A stretch of 64,000 bases of DNA, taken from NCBI GenBank assembly GCA_035222895.1, contig JAVYIG010007212.1, positions 1 to 64,000 of the forward strand, given 5' to 3'. How positions within the stretch are numbered: position 1 is the first letter of the stretch; each line of letters starts with the position of its first letter. Source of the stretch: Strongylocentrotus droebachiensis (lineage: Eukaryota; Echinodermata; Echinoidea; Camarodonta; Strongylocentrotidae). Shown one piece after another: positions 45,231 through 57,822 of this stretch. The position numbers and the translations under genes were made by a program. The notes under the pieces are model-generated. The model saw only the letters and a program-made list of their open reading frames with translations, did no database searches and was not told the DNA's origin.

Positions 45231-46078
45231 TGTGTAGGTGTTGATGTCTCCCTCCTTCAGCTAAATTGGTAATTTTGTTTCAAGAAACTGGCATGTGTTA
45301 AGTTTGCGACATCCCATTAAAACACTTTTTAATAAATGCGTTTCAATGAGATGTCGGTGAACTTGTACTTTTGAGGGTTTCGTAAAATGATGTCCAAGAT
45401 CCCACTCGCAAGCCCGTCCATATGTGAGGCTGTGTTAAAGAATCATAATACAATATTTTGTAGACATATATTTACACAATTTCTTTATGAAATAGATAAT
45501 AGATCATTTCATCAGCAACCAAGAAAAAAGAAATTTATGAAAATGTCAAGGAGAGAAAAAACTGAAAAGTTACATCTCACATTTGCTAATTTGATTGATT
45601 ACAAATTTAAAATTTCATAACTTTATTAATTTTTGTCAGATATTCCACAAACTTTCACTGATCTGTTTCTCTAATTTTGTAGATTTGAATAAAATTTAAA
45701 AAAAAAGATAAATATAAATATAAATATTCAGGCGTTTCAGGATGACTTTCCCTCAAAGATTCCTATTTCACACAACAGAAAGGTCTAGACTAAAGTAAGG
45801 AAATATATGTACTGTAGACTAGATAATATAGCAATTAATATTTAGTGGAAAGAGTACCAGTAACAATAAAGGATGGTTTGACCAATTTTGAATAATTTAT
45901 TCCACCTCCCTTTGATATACAGTGTTGTAGGTGATTATTTTTAGATGCAAAAATATGATTAAGCAATAAGCAAGGAATGTCAGACAGACAGTCCACTGTT
46001 TGTATACTACCAGTATGTTGACTTTCCTACCTAATTCTCAATAGGCCACTGATAATCCTTACACAATGGGGGCGTTAC

Positions 46079-46216
46079 AGAATATAGACTGCTTGTATAG
46101 AAGCATACCGTTAGATCAAATCACAGAATATAGACTGCTTGTATAGAAGCATACCGTTAGATCAAATCACAGAATATAGACTGCTTGTATAGAAGCATAC
46201 CGTTAGATCAATTCAC
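46079..46216. repeat. 46-bp minisatellite, three nearly identical units
   Basis: AATATAGACTGCTTGTATAG plus AAGCATACCGTTAGATCAAA plus TCACAG repeats from 46081, 46127 and 46173. Units differ by a single base (AATC/ATTC near 46211), so it arose recently. Confidence 0.95.
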
Positions 46217-48569
46217 AGAATAAGCAAACACCAACGTTTGTTTATAAGTTTTTCCACTAGTTGTAAATGTTATTTGAATTTGTTGTAATGGTTTTTCAAA
46301 TCGTTTTTTACGGAATGTAAATGGGCCTAGGTTAAAGAAATTGCTCTATCCTATTGTAGTAAGTCACTCAAGTACAGCAGCTGGGTGTTTCCTAGATATT
46401 CTTTGTATGTGTTATGCCTCGTTTAGGAAGTGGTAGTGCCTTTGCCAGTTTAAAAATCACTTCATTTTTGACGATTTACTTTAAATAATGTATAAGGCAG
46501 TCATATAGTTTTCAGTTCAAATTACTGATGTATAATCATTTTGTTAAAGAGTTACCAATCTTTCTATTATTAAAAAAAAAGGTTTGTAGACATCCCATTC
46601 ATAAAACTTAGAGGGATGTTAAGACTTGCGACAGTTTTGTTAGTTCTGTGAATTATGGTAAGCTGTCTAAAGCTACCTCACTCTTGATTCCAATTTTTGT
46701 TCTTAATTATCATTATTAGTACCTGTAGTAGTTTTTAAATTTTCACTGCCACAATATGTTCTAAAGTCTCTGCTAGTACAAGCAGATTTGAAGACCAAAT
46801 TGTTTATGACAAATCATGCATTTAAATGAAATTGAAACCTTTGTCAAAGTTAATTGATTGAAACAATTATTTGAAGAAAAAAACTTTTCAAAAGATTTGA
46901 AATGCTTAAACTTGAATGAGGCTTAATAATCTTGTTTCCAGACATGTTTTTAAGATGATCTTTGTCTTGTCAATAGTCTGTCAATGATTAGGTTATTTAT
47001 TCAGGCAAATATATTTTGTCCAAGTACAACCTGAACTTGTGCATGGTGGTTTTGTCCCGGTTTTGTCACATGAAGGTACATATTCCTCATGATCATCCTT
47101 ATATTATTAATATTGACCTGTGCAACTTCCCAACAATGGTCAGGCTGTAAACTGCAGCTGGCGCTATATCAAAACCATCATAGCGGACACAGAGCTAGAG
47201 AGATAGGTGTGACACCCGTGAGCGCTCTAACTAAAGTTAATTCATCTGGAGTCACATCGTATTGCCTTTGACAATGAAATTGACCTGTGAACGAGCGACT
47301 TCCGGTGACTTAACTACTTACCTCTACCAGCTATCGTGCCTGAAGCCGCCAGCGCGCCATGTGGAGCGACTCCGCCCACTCTTGATCTTGCATTTAGTGC
47401 ATGCAATACTACCTACTCTTTCTTCACCGATCGCTTTACATGAATATGAATATAAATAAACATGTTTGATATAATAGAGAAAGTGCGTTCAAAATAAAAG
47501 TGAAATTAAATTGTCACCATATGCTATTGTCTTCTGTTATTTGAGATTTTATCTTTTTTCTCAAGGGGGGGGGGGGGGGGGCGGTGAATTGGAGGAAAGG
47601 AAATTGACTAAAAGATCATATCCTTCTCAAGTAGGATGGAGTTTGAAATAGTCAGATGGTTTTCTTTCGATACATAGTTGATAATAATTGATTTAGAGTT
47701 CTCCCGCCATTGGTCAGCCCACTATAGTGTGAAATCTAAATTTCTAATTATATTAATTATGTGGAACTTTCTTACTGGAAGTTGTGAGTTTTGTTAACGA
47801 AGACCGGGGCCACATCGCTGGTTACACGACCAGCTAGCCTATCGTGCTAGCCGCATTCCTACCGGGGTGTACTATGAAAGGTTCGGAATGCGAAACCAGT
47901 ACGGTTAATACACACACTTGGCTTACACGATAAAGCGGGCTTGCCAAATATGGCTCTTGAATTACATATTAACGGAGTGCGGTGAGGTTGGGAGAATTTA
48001 TTGCCGTTCGGTTTGTTTATGCACTGATCAATGGAGTACTACATGCATGTAGAAGTCGGACTCGTCCACTAGTATTCCCATTTGTTTCCTCTATAGATTA
48101 TTAATCGCTAGTGAAAGAATCATTAGTTCAGTTATTTAAATTGTTAGACCACTCTCTTGTGAGAGACTTAGAGGTGCATGTAGACAATAACGTGGTGTGT
48201 CGTTAGTTAACAAAATTCACGGAGACTAGACCTGTGACAAAAGCTTATATATTTATTTGTTTCATCCTTTTATCAATCTATCACCAAAACTTTCCCCTCT
48301 TACAACCGTCGATTTTGGCATACAATTTTTAGCTTAAAGATGTGTTTCATATCTTAACTTATTTTTGTACACCTTTTGAATTAAAAAAAATTGGTATTCA
48401 TCGGATCAGCAAAGTTTAAACACAATTCACAGCTGAGGCTGAAATCTTATTTAGTTGACAATAATGTAATGGTAATGATTGTTTATATAGATCTCCGTAC
48501 TTTAACCGGTACTAATATTTCGAAGATATTTTTATCTACGGAAGCCTACATCTGATCACTCGTAAATTC

Positions 48570-48762
48570 TCTTTACATACTTCCGGGTCACATGGTACAT
48601 GTAGCGGGGCCGGGTCGACTTGAATACTTACTGTGTGACCTTTGGCAATCGAAAATCAACGACCGTCGACCGACCTGGTCCGCGCTCGTAGACGTAGGAC
48701 TATCACCGATTTTTGTCCAAACTTTAGTTCTGTAGAGGGGAAATCTTGTAACCACCGGCAAA
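48570..48762 (+). promoter_or_regulatory. Putative promoter and 5'UTR of alpha-actinin exon 1b
   Basis: Short GC- and CpG-rich stretch (CTTCCGGGTCACATG, GGGGCCGGGTCGAC, repeated GACCG) just before the exon 1b start, in contrast with AT-rich flanks. It is the natural candidate for an independent start site. No TATA box is evident. Confidence 0.4.
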
Positions 48763-48891
48763 ATGGCGTACTATGGCAATCAAGATGCCTATGCCTATGA
48801 TGACGACGATGAAGAAGATTATATGAAACAGGAAGAGGAATGGAATCGTGATGAAGTTTTGGACCCAGCTTGGGAAAGACAACAGCGAAAG
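48763..48891 (+). CDS. ACTN: Alpha-actinin, alternative first coding exon 1b
   Basis: Encodes 43 residues: MAYYGNQDAYAY, an acidic run DDDDEEDYMKQEEEW, then NRDEVLDPAWERQQRK, ending at a GT donor (gtaggt) in phase 0, the same phase and residue as exon 1a. LDPAWERQQRK nearly equals the vertebrate LDPAWEKQQRK, so this is the more canonical version. The start context GCAAAATGGCGTA matches that of exon 1a (GCAAAATGGCGGA). About 180 bp upstream is rich in CpG (GGGGCCGGGTCGAC, GACCGTCGACCGACC), suggesting its own promoter and 5'UTR. The expected next exon (TFTAWCNSHLRKAG) is not found up to 64000, so the first intron exceeds 15 kb. Function follows from the family: actin cross-linking at adhesion sites, stress fibres or Z-discs. 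Confidence 0.88.
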
Positions 48892-50559
48892 GTAGGTACT
48901 AGGTGTACGCCCCGGGGACCTTCTCCGTGCATGCCCAGTGATAAGTCCGCTGAGTCATTGCAGCTGCAGTCTACGAATAATTGTTGACCGTGAAAAAGTA
49001 TATATCAAAAATAATAGTAGACTCTAGATCTATGCAGTATGCTTTCAAAATCTCTTCCTTGTTTCAACACAAAACGGAAAAAATGTTTCAATGCCATTTT
49101 GACATGTTGCTAGATCTAATTTAAAATTAAATTATCCCATAATTTGTCAGATTGTCTTTTTATAGACCTAAGTTGGAAGATAGTGAATTATGAATGTCTT
49201 ATTTCGATCACAATTTTCAACTATTTGTAGTGCTTGTGGGACAAAGTTTTGGTTGATTTGAACAAGACTGTGTTAAAGTTGAACTAAATATAAGTAGATG
49301 TTAAACCTAGTAGGAAGTCTACGAATGTATGGAACTTGGAAGTAGTCTAGTAGTACTAGCAGTCTGAGTTTAAATCATGTAGTTTGTACGATATAGCAAT
49401 TGAACAGGGATAGGGCACCCTTAATGTCTGATTAACATTATAACAAAGGATGAAAACACATTTGGGAGCATCCTTATTGTGTGGTGACCAACTGAAACAT
49501 CACTACATGTAGACTAGATCTAGGTCTACATGTATATTGGAAAGTGATCAGCTCCTGAATTACAAACAGTGTTCTTTATCAAATGAACAAACCTTTGGAA
49601 ATTATGTTTGATTGTCTTGTATTAAGTGTCAGGGCGTAACGGTAGAGGGCCGCAAATAATTATTAATACAATTTGATATGTCTGTTTTAAGAGTATCATA
49701 TTTTGGATAAGCGATTTTTTTCCAATGTGCTAAATTTCTGTGTGGAAACTTCAAGACCAAGTTGTGAGAAAGTTCATATCTGGTCAATTGCTTCTTACAT
49801 ATTTAGAAAATAAAACGGTGTCTGTTAATAATTCTTTATTAGTGGTGGGCACATATTCCTATATAAGGTACATGTACATGCCAGGGTAACCTTGTACAAT
49901 ATAAGGCTATACTGGATAGATATGGGCTGCATTCAATAGGCAAGCTTACAATAAAAGACCTTTGCCAGTGTATTCTCGCACTGTCACCAGGCGTGCGTCA
50001 TTCCATCACACTCATTGGTTTTCTCTTCCTCACTCCATATAATCTACACATAACTTGCCAGTGACATGATGAAGCAGGCCTGATGTGGTAGTGCGTTAGC
50101 GCCTAAAATTCAATGTTAAATTCTAATGAGCAATGTTGCCACCTACCAGAGAATGATTATCAAACTGGAACGGCCCCTTGATATTGGACCGTTAACGATT
50201 GGAACATCTTATTTTTTAAGAGGAGTGTTTTTGAAAATTATTTTACTGGTCACCCATGCACAGTTTTTCGATAATAATGGATTGGAATGAAATTCTTTTA
50301 TTCTTAAAACTGCACAAATTTTAAATAATTTTTGCTGGATTTTTATTAAGAAAGTATTAGGGCAGACGCGTAATCTTCTACAACATTACTTGTATTATGC
50401 TACATGTATGTACGAGTTTGCTCCTGGAAATATTTTTTCGCAGTCTACAAATGGTTCTGAAATTTGAGCGCAAGCTAAGGTATGACAGGCATGACAGGTA
50501 AAGCTGATAAGCTATACATGTTCGTACGAACTTTTGTGACCGTAGCTTTACCGATTTAG

Positions 50560-51780
50560 TACTACCCTCAGTTGATGGCTGAATCCCCCTCTGCGGACTG
50601 GAATCTATAGCAAAGCAAAGCCCATATTTTGTCTTGACTCAGAGTTATCCGCCTGTGCTGAGAGAGCTTGCGCAGTAAAAATTGACACACCTGTGCAATC
50701 AAACCCTGAATATCCTGCTGCAATTCTGTTAACACATCAGTCTTGTAGCCCCTCACATACCAGGAAAGGACATCTTGATGGTGCATTTCCCATCAGAGTG
50801 GCAACTCAATCCAAATACTATCAGACAGATCTTCAAGGCTTCTGACAACGGATGCCCTCTCAATATCTTGGAGAAATATCCTAGTGTACGTATGTCCCCC
50901 ATTCATGCTTCATGAGTGCTACAGAAGGTTTAGGAAGACGAAGCAAACTTGATATCGATGGGGCCCATAGTGGCTAAAGCGGCCTTGGTTTTTCCGACTC
51001 TACAGGACAATTGCCTCGCAGACTGACTTTCTTAAAGAGCTGCCGAGTGATTCCAAAAAATTCCTAAGATCAACAAGAAGGAACTCTTAGGATTTTAGAC
51101 TGCAGTCTGTTTTCATTTGGTGCAATGATAGACTGGCTGGTCCATCCTCACCACCTGTTAGGCAGAATTGCAGATTTTTTCATACACCTGTTTGAAAAGA
51201 ACCTTGCTACCTCAACTATCAAAGGGTACAGATCAGCAATCTCAACCATCCATAAAGGTTTTCCAAGGTGGAGAAACAGTAAGTTCCTCCAAGCACCTTA
51301 CACAAAGCTTAGAATCAAATCTCTCTTTCTCTCTGGAGCCCACATAAAAGATGTTAGGTCCAGCCTGCGTTTGGAGTCTTGCGTGCCCTAACCTTGCCAC
51401 CCTTTGAGCCCATGCATACATGTAGTAGCTCTTTCAGATCTAAAATTGAAAATTGTCTTTCTGCTAGCAGTAGCCTCTGGGACAAGATGTAGCTTTTTGC
51501 ATGCCCTCACAACGGGCCACATCCGTTTGAAAACTGATGTGGTAAGACTCGTCCCCCTTGCTAAGTTTATAGCAAAGAACTCCTCCTCGAGTGAAACATT
51601 TAGTCCCTCAGTATCTCGAGTCAAACTATGGTGTCCAGTGCAGGCCCTGAAATGGTACTTGCACAGGACAAAGGTCATGCATGTACCTCATTTCGGCTCT
51701 TTGTCTGTACTCAATCCCCCATAGGTCAGTTTCTCCAGATATCAGGCCGTTAAGGCTGGAGATGACTAGACCATCCTACC
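50560..51780 (+). mobile_element. Fossil DIRS-type retrotransposon (RNase H tail and tyrosine recombinase)
   Basis: A decayed DIRS element on the + strand. The upstream part resembles the RNase H region of DIRS pol (HFPSEWQLNPNTIRQIF). The downstream part is a tyrosine recombinase: an N-terminal SAM-like segment with TIKGYRSAIS, followed by a core with LKLKIVFLLAVASGTR and CPVQALKWYLHRTK. It is broken by several changes, lacks capsid, reverse-transcriptase and terminal repeats, and looks old. DIRS elements insert with a recombinase rather than a DDE integrase. Confidence 0.75.
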
Positions 51781-53023
51781 CCATCATCTTCGAGCGAATT
51801 GCCGGTGAAGCTTCCCACCTTGCTTAGTACAACAAGATGCCAGGGTTGTAGCCTTGCCTGTGCCCTCTTCCAGGGAACTGCTCTTAAAGACATTTTGAAG
51901 ACCGTTTTACTGGCATAACCCTATCGCAGCTACTATATGAATATACCGGTACGCTAATACAAAGTATCATATTATTACACCGGCTGTAGCTGAGCTGCCA
52001 TAATAAGACGCTAAAGGAATTTCTTCCTACCTGTACCCATGTACTTCACCTGGGTTGAGAGTGACTTTGATAGGAGGAATTATTCACACAGGCATGGTCA
52101 TGGGTTTGGGTTTGGGGTTTCCCAGCTGGGGCAACAAAGATTCAAAGAACTTTTTTATCTTCCAGCTACCGGAGCAATTCTAATTGGCATTTGAATTACA
52201 ATTATGAAATAGATTGGTAATAAAGCTCACTCGTAGATTAAAAACAACATACTTAGCTTCTTAATGTCCTTGATAATGTCCATAATAAAGGGGGAGGGGG
52301 GGGGGGTGAATCAACACTTACATGTTGAAGCACATGTATCCACTATCCATCCGCTTTATACATGGTATACTCAAAATTCAGGCATGGATAGGACTACCGG
52401 TAGGTCAATTTTGTGTGATATCACTAAAGCTTCGTTGGTCAGTGGAGAAGGCCCAATTCACAGAGCATCAGAACAGAGTGAATATGAGAGCTTAACAAGG
52501 CACCAGTATTCCCCATTGTTACTGTAGGCTTTCACTTGCCAAGGTTCTCACAGGCTCATGGCATGCTTCAATAGTGTGAAAGTCAATGCCAGGATGTAAA
52601 TTCATTTCCATGATGTTCTTCTCTAACAGATGGGAGTAATATCAGTAGCATAGCAGTGGTAAAACCATCATAGGACCCCCAGGCTTGTCAATGCATTCAT
52701 CCAGCTTTAAGAAAAATCAGAAATTAATGAATGGTATTGGCCATTAGGAATGGAGAGGAGGGTAAACTCATTAGTAGCAGGAATTCTGCACAGATTTATC
52801 CAAAGCCTTGGGCTTTGTCCATGTACTCGCTATGAGATCCAACTTCTTTCTCTCTCTTATTAAGTGCTGCAATCAAATTTGCTATTTGAAATTCAAGCTG
52901 TGATTACATAAATTGTAAATTGCCCTAGGATTACTGCAGGGCCTATCTCTTTGTACATCATTCTAGAGAAAGGGTACTGGTCTGTAGGCTACTCTCTTTT
53001 CATTATCTAACAGCTATGCTAAG

Positions 53024-53604
53024 TAGGGCTGCGACGTGTAGTCGAATGCTCGAGTACCCGCACGGTTGACAACTACTCGGGTACGATTTCTCGTACCCGA
53101 ATATTCGGCCGCAAAAAAAAAAAAAAAAAAAAATCTGTCCAGGCCGACGCTTACCCGTGCCTGGGTGAGCGGCGCCCGCTGGCATGGTGCCGTCGGTAAA
53201 AATGTTTCCCAACTCAAGCACTGTCAAACTCACCACTCAGAAACTGGGAGCAAATGTCTGGATTTCTGTTTGGACTTGTAGGAAAATGGATTATTCTGCC
53301 ATCTTTGGTTTTTAAAACAGCATTGTTTACTGTTATTATTATTATTAAATGGGCGCCTTCAACTGCAACTCGGAGTAAAATTGCATGCGTTTTCGGCGAC
53401 AGAACTGGGATACTGCTCCAAAGGTATGGTGGTGGCAAAAAAAAAAAAAATCAAAATCAAAAATCAAAAAAAAAAAATCAAAAAAATCAACAAAATCAAC
53501 AAAAAAAAAAATATAAAAAAACATGGCGTCCGAATATTCGAGTATTCGCCTGTGAGCCTGGAAGTGTACTCGGGTACTTCATTACACTGTTGTGCACAGC
53601 CTTA
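53024..53604. mobile_element. hAT-like non-autonomous element
   Basis: Perfect 8-bp duplication ATGCTAAG at 53016-53023 and 53605-53612. Ends TAGGGCTGCGACG and (reverse complement) TAAGGCTGTGCAC match the hAT TAGGGCTG type. Subterminal CGAGTACCCG / CTCGGGTAC and CCGAATATTCG motifs appear on both sides. The interior has A-rich runs (53113-53132, 53437-53520) and no transposase. Confidence 0.85.
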
Positions 53605-54674
53605 ATGCTAAGTGGGTTTTGTTGTAAACTTGTTATGGTTGAATTCAACATGGTCATCTCTTCTGGATGTTCTGAAGGGTTGTGTTTGGTTTTAGGTTAG
53701 ATTTAGTTCAACATTCAGTCAAGGGTGAAAGTTCAGAATTTGGTTTGTGTAGGAACTAGGATAGTGACCCTTGGTATAGTTTTGTATCCAGGTCTTACGC
53801 TCTTTTAAAATAAAGTTACATGTACATGGAGGCCTTTTTGTAGAATGGAGTTATAGCACTGTAGGCCTAATTATGTATTTTCGTAAAGTATTTGGAAGAA
53901 GTGGCATTTAGGGTTTAGGAGGAATGTTTTGGTAGACAGAATAACATTAATGTCTTCCTGAACATTTATTAATGCTTTGCTGCTCCAAAATTATGTATAA
54001 GACAAACATGTACAGGATATGAGACTATTTGTTGAAATGATTAACTAAAAAAGTTCACCTGATTTCCCCAACTGTTTTGTGTTCTGTAGTAGGACCTACA
54101 CACAGACAATCAATGTACCCTACCATGAAGAAAAAGTAATTTCAATTTTTGAATAATTCAGCCGTAAACCTGCGTTTCCCTTTCTTGGACACCCTGTATA
54201 AAAGTGGAATGTAAATGAAGGTCCGTTGATGATTTGGAATAAGAACCAATGGGTGTGTGTGTGACTGTAGGTGGATATGAGAGCCTTCCCTTGGTGAAGC
54301 CATACTATGCAGGTCATGACCCCAGACAGGAATCTTAGGAAGTGAAATGTCAAAGAGGCATTGCTGCCAAGTAAATAACACTCCCTGGACCCCCCCCCCC
54401 TTTTTATTTTTCCCCCGGCCAGATAGCTAGAGCAAAAAAAATCCCTCTCTAGTCTCTACTGTGTTGCCCCGGCCCTTTGATGACATGCAGCCAGTTTGCA
54501 AATTGCAGTCCTGGCTTGGACTTTATCATTTCCGTTGAGCAAGTGGTTCATAACTAGCTAATTGATGGGGAAAAAAGAGTGACTTGGATCACCAAGAGGA
54601 AAAATTGGTGGTCACTGACCTAAAATGGTATCCAGTCAGTTGGTCGTCGAGGCATCCCAGATATTTTGTCTCGA

Positions 54675-55106
54675 CTAGTCCATGTATGCACTTGGCATGT
54701 TGTTTGGATGTACTTGTGTGTTGTTAGACCGGGCAACCAGAGAAGGCTTCTGGAATGCCCCCGCTGAGCTAGCAAGTAGAAACTCAGCTAGAGCAGAGAT
54801 AGCAAGGAGTAATATGAGAATGGGGGTAGTGTAGGTCCATATGGATCTCATTTTGAGGTTAGTTGTTAGGTTCACTCGAAAGTCTGTTAACTTTAAGTTT
54901 AGGTCATGGTTTTAGACATCAAAGTTATCTCGTAGTTGGGGACCCTGCGGACGCACTCTTTTACAAACAGTGAGCAATATTACTGTTAGCACAATAACTA
55001 CTAGTAGCATGGGGTCCTGAATCAAAGTTGCGTATATGTGCCTTGCGAAAGCAATTGACGTCACTTTGAGGTTATGCCAGCTTGTAGTGAAAGTGAATGC
55101 TTTCAA
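54675..55106 (-). other. Two small antisense open frames with hydrophobic segments
   Basis: 55106-54912 encodes 64 residues with one likely membrane helix (MLLVVIVLTVILLTV) followed by a basic CKRVR. 54875-54675 encodes 66 residues with a signal-like start (PILILLLAISALAEF). They sit antisense in the alpha-actinin intron. No family recognised; they may be chance frames or part of an unknown repeat. Confidence 0.15.
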
Positions 55107-56574
55107 GGGTTGTAGTTTAAAACTTTGAATATTTATTATTTAATTTCCATTTGAACCCTCATCATTGTCCGTGGATTAAAGTTAAAAATTAAAAGTTTAT
55201 AACTACGATGATACCTTGTGAACCTACATGTAGCTAGTGTTGAGTGCTGATGGCCATGCAGTTATATTGGGAAAGGAACTATCGAGAAATTAAGTTATCT
55301 GGGTGGTGGATAAAAAGGAACTATTGTGTACTAAAATTGTCGCACATATTAATAAATTGGTTTAACAAGTGTTGTTATCTAGACTTTAAATCTTGTCTTG
55401 GAACCATCCCCTTGATTGTCGAAAGGCGGCACACCCCGGGGCCTAGCCAGCTCACTAACATCTAGGTTTCCTGATAGTCACAGTTCGCCTAAATCTGCAA
55501 GTGCTGATTGAATTTACATTGAAGTTACTGTATACAATACAGTTACTGCCCTAAAAATCCAATAAAAGTTTCAAAGTAGAATTTATGTCATAAAGGATAA
55601 AACGGTTATAGCTCAAAAGAGGGCGAATCCAGGGACATTTTCAATGCTTTAAAAATGCGTCTATCCGATTTCACGTCTGGTCAATTTTATCACTCAAGTT
55701 AATTCATATATTTGTGAACGAACGTGAACACATCCCATCATGCTCAACATAATTGCATTAAAAATGAGTTTTAGAGCAACAAATAATACCATGGAAGAGA
55801 CTAAAAACAAGGCAAAATTACCACATGACTTGAGAGATATTTTATTTGTGCAAGCAACTCGACAGTGTGTCAAGAAGTGTGTACTACATTGCCTGGATGT
55901 AATGTAGTTCACTGCTATTCTATAGCTCCCTGCGTATAGGAATTACAGAGAAAGAAGAGCAACAGCAAATACGTAGATCAAGCTATCATTCCCTCATTAG
56001 ATAAGTGGTGAAATCCTTCATTTCCACATGTAATTGAAAGAGAGTTATTTGTAGAAACAGCAAGATAAAAACACCCAACAGGTGCCCATGCCAGCTAGCA
56101 TTGAGTATTAATCAACAATCAAATCATGGATTTCCTACACCTGCCTGTCGAGTTGCCATGGGAACTACAATTACTGTGATGTCAGAAGATCAAGCATTGG
56201 TATAGCAGTGCAGTCATGCAAACTATTCAAAAGACGTTTATTATCAGTTATTTGTGACTAAGGCCATACATTCTACAGTAATACAATACTACTACAGTAA
56301 AAACTGGTCTTAATCTCTTAGTGCATAGAGATGCAATGCATGCACTGTGGCCATCCCTATATTTGTATAAAGGTCACTTTGCCTATTATTTTGGTAACTC
56401 GCCATGTTCAGACTAGCAAAGTTCATTGTATAGCTAGACGGAATCATTTAGCCATCGTATAACTTTTTAAAAATTTATATATTTTGCTTATATATGAAGA
56501 TGACTTGAACCTAAACTTTTGATATCATTCTTAGGCAAACCAAAATACAACACATGTACATGTATTTACCGGTA

Positions 56575-56960
56575 TATTCTTTTTATGCTTCCCCTCACCG
56601 AAGGTGGTGCCGAAGGTATGTTTTCGGTTGTCCGTCCGTCCTGCTTTCTTGTTAACACAATATCTCAAGAACCACATGAGATATGAACTTCAAACTAGAT
56701 GATAGTATGTATCACCATAAGAAGACAATCTGATTAGATTTGTGAGTAACTAGGTCAAAGGTCACAGAGGTCAACTTATGACATTACAGGTTTTAGCCTT
56801 GCTTTTGCAATATCTCAATAACCACAAAAGATAGGCTTTTTGTTTTCATTGTGATACATGTGTATGTCATGAATAATTCCATCCATTTCCCCATACTGAA
56901 TTTAGGGTGTGGTCATATAGGAGACGAGTCACATTTGTCTTGTTTTTCAATCAATTCTAT
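56575..56960. repeat. Dispersed 'GTCCGTCCGTC / CAATATCTCAAGAACCAC' repeat
   Basis: Sequence blocks CGGTTGTCCGTCCGTCC, ATATCTCAAGAACCACATGA, ATGAACTTCAAACTAG and GGTCAAAGGTCACAGAGGTC, then a second CAATATCTCAATAACCAC. I recall this wording from repeats in many marine invertebrate genomes. No ORF; mechanism unknown. Confidence 0.5.
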
Positions 56961-57730
56961 AGAATTGAAACACAAAATTTGAAGGCATGATCAACTGACT
57001 TTTCCATATCTGCCTTACCAGAACTCAATGTTTACTGTAAGGAAACGAAAGACTTGAAAGTTTGTGATTGTGTGATGAACTCATCTTTAAGGAAACGTTC
57101 ATTGATTACTTCCTGACTCATGCACAGTTTATTGGGGAATCTCAAGTGAGTCACCATATGCAGTGTACAGTATGGAGGAAAAGTTTTGGTAATGTGGCAC
57201 ATGCACTAACCTAATCATACTAGACATGAATCATGCATATAAAGCATCATAATTGATTTTGGATATTATAGTCTTTCTTAATCTGGTCATAAAAACTGGT
57301 CATTCAGGGAAACAACAGAGATATGCCAGATTTTTGCCTGGATTTGGGCCTGGTTACCTTTCTGTTTGAGGCCATTTCAGGCTCTATTGTCAGAATATAT
57401 GGGTATATTTCATTCTTCTGTGTCACTTTTCAGTCTATAATAGGTAAAATAAACTGATATACCTAAGAAAAACATGTACATTGTACGTGTACCTCATTCA
57501 TTGTGTTATTAAAAGCAGAGGAAGAGATACACCTCAGTAGTTTGGAAAGTGAATTATATTTTTAAACTTGAGTATTTAATTATTTATCATTAACATTATA
57601 ATTGGATTATCTTGTTATTTCAAGAATTATCTAAACACTTCTACAGAAAACTATAAATCATGAAATAGACTTTGAATTGAGGATAGTGAATTAATTCTGT
57701 ACATGTACAAGTTGGTTTTCTATTTGAGAT

Positions 57731-57752
57731 GAGCTCTCTCTCTCTCTCTATT

Positions 57753-57817
<65 letters not shown>

Positions 57818-57822
57818 TTCTT
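57731..57822. repeat. (CT)n microsatellite
   Basis: About 90 bases of CT dinucleotides with two short interruptions (TATTTCTAT and TTTC). Confidence 0.95.

Larger units (their letters stand above)
43831..48762. other. Interval between alpha-actinin exons 1a and 1b
   Basis: Holds no CH-domain or spectrin-repeat exon. Contents are a LINE 3' end (44680-45230), a fold-back arm (about 45610-45760, CATAACTTTATTAATTTTTG and CAGGATGACTTTCCCT), a 46-bp minisatellite (46079-46216), a G tract (47566-47581) and unassigned AT-rich DNA. If exon 1a is used, this is its intron. Confidence 0.6.

Noticed and set aside
47089-47271. 60-codon frame with signal-peptide-like start (MIILILLILTCATSQ)
   Set aside because: Only the hydrophobic start is suggestive; no cysteine pattern, no splice support, no homologue recognised.
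53254-53700. 148-codon Lys-rich frame
   Set aside because: Lies across the hAT-like element and its A-rich runs; lysines are poly-A translation.
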